A stretch of 28,965 nt of DNA from JBFEYJ01 sp041563315. GTDB lineage: Bacteria; Pseudomonadota; Gammaproteobacteria; Thiohalomonadales; Thiohalomonadaceae. The position numbers and the translations under genes are program-made. The notes under the pieces are model-generated. The model did not search any database and was not told the DNA's origin. It saw only the letters and a list, made by a program, of their open reading frames with translations. The stretch lies in NCBI GenBank assembly GCA_041563315.1, contig JBFFNE010000030.1, positions 1-28,965 on the forward strand, given 5' to 3'. Positions 24,056 to 28,965 of this stretch are shown here, piece after piece. Positions within the stretch are counted from its first letter, which is position 1, and every line of letters begins with the position of its first letter.

Positions 24056-24931
24056 ATGAGCCCTGACGAGTATTGCCAGGAGAAGACCGCCAGCAGCGGT
24101 TCGAGCTTCTATCACAGTTTCCGTTTCCTGCCGGCCAAGAAGCGACGGGCTATCACCGCCCTCTATGCCTTTTGCCGCGAGGTCGATGATGTGGTCGACG
24201 AAACCCGTGAGCCGGAGGTTGCCCGCGCCACCCTCAACGGGTGGCGTCAGGAGGTCTCAAACCTGTTCCACGGCACACCACAGCACCCGGTGACCCGCGC
24301 GCTCAAGCCCCTGCTGGCCGACTTTAATCTGCCGGAGGAGCATTTTCTTGAGATCATCGACGGCATGGAGATGGATCTCGACAATCTGCGCTACGAAAAT
24401 TTTTCCCAGCTCTCACTCTACTGCTACCGGGTCGCCTCAGTGGTGGGGCTGATGGCTGCCGAGATCTTTGGCTACCAGGATCGCCGCACCTTGAAATACG
24501 CCCACGACCTGGGCATGGCCTTCCAGCTGACCAACATCCTGCGCGATGTGCGAGAAGATGCGCTTCGCGGGCGCTGTTATCTCCCTGCCGACGAAATGAT
24601 GCAGCATGGCGTGCTCATCGAGGACATCACTCAGGGGTGCATGCACCAGGGAATGAAACGGCTGTTGGCCCTGCAGGCCGAGCGTGCGCAAAGCTACTAC
24701 GACAAGGCCTTTAGCGAACTTCCAGAGCAGGACCGCTATGCCCAGCGCAGCGGCCTCATCATGGCCGAGATCTACCATGCGGTGCTCCAGTCCATCATCA
24801 AGCAGAACTACCCCGTCCTGCGCAAACGGGTCACCCTGCCCCTGTGGCGAAAGCTGTGGCTGGCCTGGCGTTGTGCCCGGCGTGAGCAAAAACGCGCCCG
24901 GCGCCTCCCCTCCCCATCCCGGCAAGTCTGA
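24056..24931 (+). CDS. hpnD: Presqualene diphosphate synthase
   Basis: Condenses two farnesyl diphosphates to presqualene diphosphate, the step before HpnC. It has 291 residues; motif one is FCREVDDVVDE (D44, D48) and motif two NILRDVREDALRGRCYLP (D164, D168). FYHSFRFLPAKKRRAITALY is the usual N-terminal helix. It ends in a basic tail (CARREQKRARRLPSPSRQV), perhaps favouring membrane contact. The hpnE start follows 5 bp after the stop, so the two are translated from one message. Confidence 0.94.
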   Translation: MSPDEYCQEKTASSGSSFYHSFRFLPAKKRRAITALYAFCREVDDVVDETREPEVARATLNGWRQEVSNLFHGTPQHPVTRALKPLLADFNLPEEHFLEIIDGMEMDLDNLRYENFSQLSLYCYRVASVVGLMAAEIFGYQDRRTLKYAHDLGMAFQLTNILRDVREDALRGRCYLPADEMMQHGVLIEDITQGCMHQGMKRLLALQAERAQSYYDKAFSELPEQDRYAQRSGLIMAEIYHAVLQSIIKQNYPVLRKRVTLPLWRKLWLAWRCARREQKRARRLPSPSRQV

Positions 24932-24936
24932 ATCCA

Positions 24937-26289
24937 ATGCGTCACGAAAACAGTGTTATTATTATCGGTGGCGGCTGGGCCGGCATGGCGGCGGCCCTTG
25001 AGCTGACGCAGCACCAGATCCCGGTCACCGTATTCGAATCAGCACCGCAACTTGGCGGTCGTGCCCGTAATGTCATGCAGGGTCGGCAGTGCCTGGACAA
25101 TGGTCAGCACTTGCTGATTGGCGCCTACAGTGAAACGCTACGCCTGCTCAAACTGATGGGCATACGCGAAGCTGATGTCCTCCAGCGTGAGCGACTTAGC
25201 CTGCACGTGGTCGGCGCGGAACACTCCCTGGAACTCAAAGCCCCACCGCTCCCAGCCCCACTGCACCTGGCCTGGGCCCTGCTCACCGCCAAAGGGGTTG
25301 GCTACCGGGACAAATGGCAGGCCCTGCGTATGAGCCTGAGCTTAAGCCTGAGTGATTTTTCATTAGCACAGGACATCAGCGTCACCGAACTATTGCATCA
25401 ACACCGCCAAGGGGCCGTATTGATCCGGGACTTTTGGGCGCCGCTGTGCATCGCCACAATGAATACGCCGCTGGAGCTGGCATCGGCCCAGGTGTTCCTG
25501 CGCGTCCTCAAGGACAGCTTCAGCCGTCGCCAGAGTGACGCCGACCTGCTCATCCCCCGAGTGCCGCTCGGCAGCCTGTTTGCGGAGGCTGTCGGCCACC
25601 ACCTTTGCAGCCGCCACCGTCCCGATACAGTTAGGCTGAGAGAGCGGGTGAATTCGCTTGAGATCATCGACGACCGGATCACGGGAGTTACCACCCGCGA
25701 GCAAGACCACGCGGCACGGGATGTGATACTCGCAGTGTCACCAAGGGCCGCATCACGTCTGTTATCCCCCCATGCCAGCCTGCGCCCTCTTGCCGATAGC
25801 ATCACACAACTCGGTTCACAACCCATCACCACCGTCTACCTGCAATACCCGGCCAGCCACCACCTGCCGCAAACCATGCTTGGCATGAGCGGCACCGTCT
25901 CACAATGGCTGTTCGACCGCCGTGTTTGCAACCAACCGGGGTTAATCGCCGTGGTGATCAGCGCCGACGGGGCACACATGTCCTGGGACAACGCACGCCT
26001 GATCAGCGAGGTAACATCAGAACTGCGGAGCCACTTCCCCACCTGGCCCGAGGTGGAAACTGCCATGGTAATCCGTGAAATGCGCGCCACCTTCGAGTGT
26101 CGCGTCGGCACAGAGAATTTACGCCCAAGAAACACTACCCCTGTCAACGGGCTATGGCTGGCTGGCGACTACACTGACACCGGATATCCAGCAACACTCG
26201 AAGGGGCAGTACGCAGTGGGGTACAATGCGCGCATCGCATCATCGAACAGAGACACTCCTCTTCCCACCAAGGGATCCGGCGGCAGTAA
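24937..26289 (+). CDS. hpnE: Squalene-forming hydroxysqualene dehydroxylase (FAD)
   Basis: An FAD-dependent amine-oxidase-fold protein (450 residues) that reduces hydroxysqualene to squalene, completing the HpnD-HpnC-HpnE route. The dinucleotide-binding motif VIIIGGGWAGMAAALELT (residues 7-24) is followed by VFESAPQLGGRARNV and by DNGQHLLIGAYSETLRLLKL. The C-terminal FAD motif NGLWLAGDYTDTGYPATLEG is followed by AVRSGVQCAHRII. It is coupled to hpnD and followed by about 160 bp with imperfect GC-rich hairpins before yciK. Confidence 0.94.
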   Translation: MRHENSVIIIGGGWAGMAAALELTQHQIPVTVFESAPQLGGRARNVMQGRQCLDNGQHLLIGAYSETLRLLKLMGIREADVLQRERLSLHVVGAEHSLELKAPPLPAPLHLAWALLTAKGVGYRDKWQALRMSLSLSLSDFSLAQDISVTELLHQHRQGAVLIRDFWAPLCIATMNTPLELASAQVFLRVLKDSFSRRQSDADLLIPRVPLGSLFAEAVGHHLCSRHRPDTVRLRERVNSLEIIDDRITGVTTREQDHAARDVILAVSPRAASRLLSPHASLRPLADSITQLGSQPITTVYLQYPASHHLPQTMLGMSGTVSQWLFDRRVCNQPGLIAVVISADGAHMSWDNARLISEVTSELRSHFPTWPEVETAMVIREMRATFECRVGTENLRPRNTTPVNGLWLAGDYTDTGYPATLEGAVRSGVQCAHRIIEQRHSSSHQGIRRQ

Positions 26290-26451
26290 TTTTATCAACA
26301 CCGAGGGGACGCCTGGACCATCAGAGCAAGGCGTGTTTCGCAGGCAACGGCAGGGCCCTTGCCGAAGAACACTAAACAGCAGTGATGCCCCAGGGGCAAC
26401 CGAAAGTAAAAATTAGTGCCACCAGACCCCTATTACCCATGGGTTACATGC
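26290..26451. other. hpnE/yciK gap with imperfect GC-rich hairpins
   Basis: Contains CGGCAGGGCCCTTGCCG (26348-26364), a near-palindrome, and TGCCCCAGGGGCA (26386-26398). Neither has a T-tract, so a terminator is unproven. The gap may carry the yciK promoter, but no good -35/-10 pair was found. Confidence 0.4.
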
Positions 26452-27204
26452 ATGTCCGAAACCAAAAAAGATTACCAGGCCAGAGCCGACCTGCTTAAAG
26501 ATCGCATCATTCTCATTACCGGCGCCGGCGACGGCATCGGTGCGGCTGCCGCCATGAGCTGTGCGGCTCATGGTGCGACAGTGATCCTGCTGGGCCGCAC
26601 CACGCGCAAACTTGAGGCCGTATACGACGCCATCGAATCCGCCGGGTATCCCCAACCCGCCATCTACCCGATGAACCTCGAGGGTGCCTCACCCAAGGAC
26701 TACGAAGACTTGGCCGGCACCATCGAAAACGAGTTCGGCCGTCTCGACGGGCTGCTGCACAACGCCTCCCTGCTTGGCACCCTCACCCCTCTCGGCCAAT
26801 ATGATGTGGAACAATGGTCAAAGGTCATGCAGGTCAACCTCAATGCCCCGTTTCTGATGACCCGCGCCTGCCTGGAACTGCTGAAAAAATCGGACGATGC
26901 CTCGGTACTGTTCACCAGCTCCAGCGTCGGCCGCAAAGGTCGCGCCTACTGGGGCGCCTACGGCATCTCCAAGGCGGCGAATGAAAACATGATGCAAATC
27001 CTGGCCGATGAGCTGGAAAGCAACACCACGGTACGCGCCAACAGCATCAATCCCGGCGCCGTTCGCACCACCATGCGCGCCCGCGCCTACCCAGGAGAGG
27101 ATCCAAACTCCCTGCCCAAACCTGATGCAATCATGGCCACCTACCTCTACCTGCTCGGCCCTGACAGCAAGGGCGTTACCGGGCAGCAGTTCGACGCACA
27201 GTGA
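26452..27204 (+). CDS. yciK: Short-chain dehydrogenase, YciK type
   Basis: An NAD(P)-dependent SDR oxidoreductase of 250 residues with unknown physiological substrate. The cofactor motif is LITGAGDGIGAAAAM (TGxxxGxG at residues 23-30), the NNAG position reads HNAS, and the catalytic set is Ser near 157, Tyr170 and Lys174 in AYWGAYGISKAA. MSETKKDYQARADLLKDRII matches the family start, so ATG 26452 is chosen over an open GTG at 26416. YciK lies beside ubiG-mupP in Pseudomonas-type genomes; here rmuC and hpnCDE come between. Confidence 0.92.
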   Translation: MSETKKDYQARADLLKDRIILITGAGDGIGAAAAMSCAAHGATVILLGRTTRKLEAVYDAIESAGYPQPAIYPMNLEGASPKDYEDLAGTIENEFGRLDGLLHNASLLGTLTPLGQYDVEQWSKVMQVNLNAPFLMTRACLELLKKSDDASVLFTSSSVGRKGRAYWGAYGISKAANENMMQILADELESNTTVRANSINPGAVRTTMRARAYPGEDPNSLPKPDAIMATYLYLLGPDSKGVTGQQFDAQ

Positions 27205-27210
27205 TTGAGT

Positions 27211-27230
27211 AGGAGGGGCTTTGGCCTCTC
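27211..27230 (+). terminator. Weak hairpin after yciK
   Basis: GGAGGGGC/GCCTCTCC with a short loop and one G-T pair, 7 bp after the yciK stop. The following TTCCTC is a poor T-tract. Confidence 0.4.
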
Positions 27231-27364
27231 CTTCCTCACATGACGGACCGAGGTGGACCAGGCTGGACGTTTGAACACGCCAATGGGAATGTGGTTGTTT
27301 AAGTCTTTTAATGGTGCCAACTGGCAAACGAGTCTTTTTGTATTAATTTCCACAATGCGACCAT

Positions 27365-28504
27365 TCATTGAATGCCATATTCCTTTATTTTTTCTCTAAG
27401 CGGCGCCAACTCCTTATCAGATATATGATTCCATTTGGAGCTAGTCAGAAGTTGATGTACTTTACCTATATCATTTTTTGCGGAATCCACCATTCCGACT
27501 ACTTCATATGAAAGGCTTCTACGATAATATGCATATGGAAAGCCAGGTTGTTTTTCTATCCCTAAAGTAAATGATTTTATTGCCTCCTGATGCCTGCCAA
27601 GCTCTTGGTATGACCACCCCAGGTGATACTGAGTCATCATGCTGACTTTACCTTTCATATCATCAAGCATCTTTGCGGTTTTCACAATTTGCAAGCTATC
27701 TTCCGACCTACCTGCCAATCGAAGATACAGTGAGTAGTTAATGAATTCGTAGTACTGGGATGGGGGTACTATTGCAAAAGCTAACTCAATATCCTCAACC
27801 GCCCTCTGGTTGTCGCCAAGGCGATTATTCGCAGAAGCTCTAGACTCATAAGCAATCCGCTTTACATTAAGTGATGCCGTTTCTGAGTTTATACACTTAG
27901 TAAGCAATGGTATTGAATCCTGATAGCTATCAGTTCGTGCCAGCGAATTCCCTTTGTCGCACTCCATTGGGGCTGAATCAAGAGAAGACGCACTGGGCAA
28001 AAATTTCAGTACACTTCCTTTTTTTATGACAATGCGATGAGTATCCTTATTAATATCTTTAGAGGCATTTAAGCGAAGAGACACATCTGTATCAAATTTA
28101 ATTCCTACTACTTCCTTATCAGACCGATACTCTTTGTACCTGACTGAAACCGTACCTGTCTCTTGGCGTTTACAGAATTCCCCTGAGCTAGTGATGTCAA
28201 ACCATTCCCAGCTAAACCCCTTGTTGTCTTTTTTAACCCATATACCAAATCCTTTTATCTCAGGCTCTCTATATACACTTACCCCTATATCATAATCATC
28301 TGTTAGCCTTAGTGATTTCACCCAATAAACATCATCCCCATAAAGTTTTTCATCAACCTGAATGTCACTTTCTTTATATTTTCTGATTCCTTTTGCAACT
28401 ATATTGCCATCAGGGTGTTCTGTGTAATCGTGCACTTCAAATTCGATATTCTCAGCATAGATACTCGCTGAATATAAAAGTAATATTAGTGCGATAATTC
28501 TCAT
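27365..28504 (-). CDS. Exported TPR-repeat protein, function unknown
   Basis: A 379-residue protein with a signal peptide (MRIIALILLLYSASIYA, cleaved before ENIEF), so periplasmic or surface. Residues about 20-165 form an unknown beta-rich domain with many Lys, Asp and Tyr residues. From about 190 to 345 it is helical with tetratricopeptide repeats, clearest in QYHLGWSYQELGRHQEAIKS followed by FTLGIEKQPGFPYAYYRRSL. ATG 28504 lies 7 nt after AAGGA; the frame also has a TTG one codon earlier. It is markedly more AT-rich than yciK and stands beside an attC-like site and an IS30 start, suggesting acquisition. No family name can be given. Confidence 0.8.
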   Translation of the reverse strand: MRIIALILLLYSASIYAENIEFEVHDYTEHPDGNIVAKGIRKYKESDIQVDEKLYGDDVYWVKSLRLTDDYDIGVSVYREPEIKGFGIWVKKDNKGFSWEWFDITSSGEFCKRQETGTVSVRYKEYRSDKEVVGIKFDTDVSLRLNASKDINKDTHRIVIKKGSVLKFLPSASSLDSAPMECDKGNSLARTDSYQDSIPLLTKCINSETASLNVKRIAYESRASANNRLGDNQRAVEDIELAFAIVPPSQYYEFINYSLYLRLAGRSEDSLQIVKTAKMLDDMKGKVSMMTQYHLGWSYQELGRHQEAIKSFTLGIEKQPGFPYAYYRRSLSYEVVGMVDSAKNDIGKVHQLLTSSKWNHISDKELAPLREKIKEYGIQ

Positions 28505-28761
28505 CAACTCATCCTTAAGAATCTAAATTTAATGACGATTGAGATATGCAACAACACAGGGCATGCTATATGCCCAATCTGCTTCGTTGACTAACAGCCT
28601 ATCCCATTATTTATGAAGTATGCCACTGGTAGGCACCAGTAAAAACTCTTACTCTCATTTAGACTTTCTAACATAATGCGACTCAATAGTGACCGTAGCG
28701 GACTTAAGGTATTCATCGATATATAGTCTGGAGAACACCCAGGAGCAGACATCAACGCTCT
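28505..28761. other. AT-rich leader of the TPR gene, no gene seen
   Basis: Between the TPR start and the attC-like site. Contains a 6-bp hairpin ACTGGT/ACCAGT (28624-28639) followed by AAAAA on the plus strand. No reading frame of note. Confidence 0.4.
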
Positions 28762-28824
28762 GCATAACAGGAATTTTGCGGCGCGCAGCAGAGCAAAATA
28801 TCCGTGTTTATGTGACTGTTAGGT
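28762..28824 (-). other. attC-like site beside the IS30 element
   Basis: On the minus strand it opens with ACCTAAC (perfect RYYYAAC, 28824-28818) and ends GTTATGC (28768-28762), the same closing core as the attC at 17721. Between them GGATATTTTGC and GCAAAATTCC pair with one unpaired base, flanking TCTGCTGCGCGCC. Length 63 bp. The spacer is uneven (12 nt on one side, almost none on the other), so it is less regular than a classic site. Confidence 0.5.
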
Positions 28825-28920
28825 CCCGGATTCTACTCATAAGTGCATAACTTGAAACCCTGGAAGTAGCGGCCAGCTGCAAGTAGGCTAACCGCTTCTT
28901 CCCCGGCAAGAGATGCAACG
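28825..28920. other. Probable left end and leader of an IS30-family element
   Basis: The bases before the transposase start include CATAAGTGCATAACTTG (28840-28856), which resembles the terminal region of several IS30-family elements, but the right end is outside the window, so the terminal inverted repeat cannot be confirmed. Confidence 0.35.
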
Positions 28921-28965
28921 ATGAGCAATTACAAGCAGCTGACCTATGAGCAAAGATGCCAGATC
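28921..28965 (+). mobile_element. IS30-family transposase, first 15 codons only
   Basis: The frame reads MSNYKQLTYEQRCQI up to the window edge. This is the characteristic beginning of IS30-family transposases (Lys-x-Leu-Thr-x-Glu-x-Arg, just before the helix-turn-helix). Whether the element is complete cannot be seen. Confidence 0.75.

Noticed and set aside
28505..28620. Third attC core at GTTAGTC near 28585
   Set aside because: One mismatch to the core and no partner RYYYAAC with a paired stem at a plausible distance.
1..28965. CRISPR arrays, tRNA or rRNA genes, toxin-antitoxin pairs
   Set aside because: No regularly spaced direct repeats, no tRNA cloverleaf or rRNA sequence, and no recognisable toxin-antitoxin pair were seen.

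Overview
The window looks like a chromosomal segment of a gammaproteobacterium. The left part carries the gyrA-serC-pheA-hisC type block familiar from Pseudomonas and Chromatiales-like bacteria. The right part carries mtaD-ubiG-gph-yciK, which normally adjoins gyrA-mtnA in such genomes. Hopanoid-type squalene genes (hpnCDE), a TRAP transporter with a UspA partner and two porins suggest a free-living environmental species; the genus cannot be told from the sequence.

Layout. 1-7218 (minus strand): gyrA, serC, serA, pheA and hisC (cut by the window edge), i.e. DNA gyrase plus serine, phenylalanine and histidine synthesis. Each of the three gaps gyrA/serC, serC/serA and serA/pheA contains an inverted pair of CGCAAAG-type repeats. 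7376-8428: mtnA (methionine salvage) with a clear terminator. 8638-9687: a GC-rich porin preceded by PhoB-box-like repeats. 9819-10049: a small unknown gene. 10582-15197 (minus, visibly more AT-rich): dctP, dctQ, dctM, uspA and a second porin, an uptake cluster laid out like the ectoine TeaABCD system plus an outer-membrane pore.

15198-18570 is a graveyard of mobile DNA: a broken REP-associated (Y1-type) transposase, the tail of an IS110/IS1111-family transposase, and what I read as a decayed integron. The integron remnant consists of the C-terminal half of an intI integrase, a complete attC-like site, a broken FRG-domain cassette, a GNAT acetyltransferase cassette broken in a TG repeat, and a half attC that abuts the IS110 tail. 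Cassettes point away from intI, as in a genuine integron. This debris reaches to within about 85 bp of the mtaD start.

18654-27204 (plus strand): mtaD, ubiG (4-bp overlap), gph/mupP, rmuC, then hpnC-hpnD-hpnE (squalene from farnesyl diphosphate) and the SDR gene yciK. A 66-residue membrane protein gene lies on the minus strand between rmuC and hpnC. 27365-28504 (minus): an AT-rich exported TPR protein. 28505-28965: a second attC-like site and the first codons of an IS30-family transposase.

The main story is that the normally adjacent mtnA and mtaD (both methylthioadenosine salvage) are separated by about 10 kb of acquired and decayed DNA including an integron remnant, and that integron-like sequence reappears at the right end. 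All family assignments are from reading motifs; no database search was run. GC statements are by eye.
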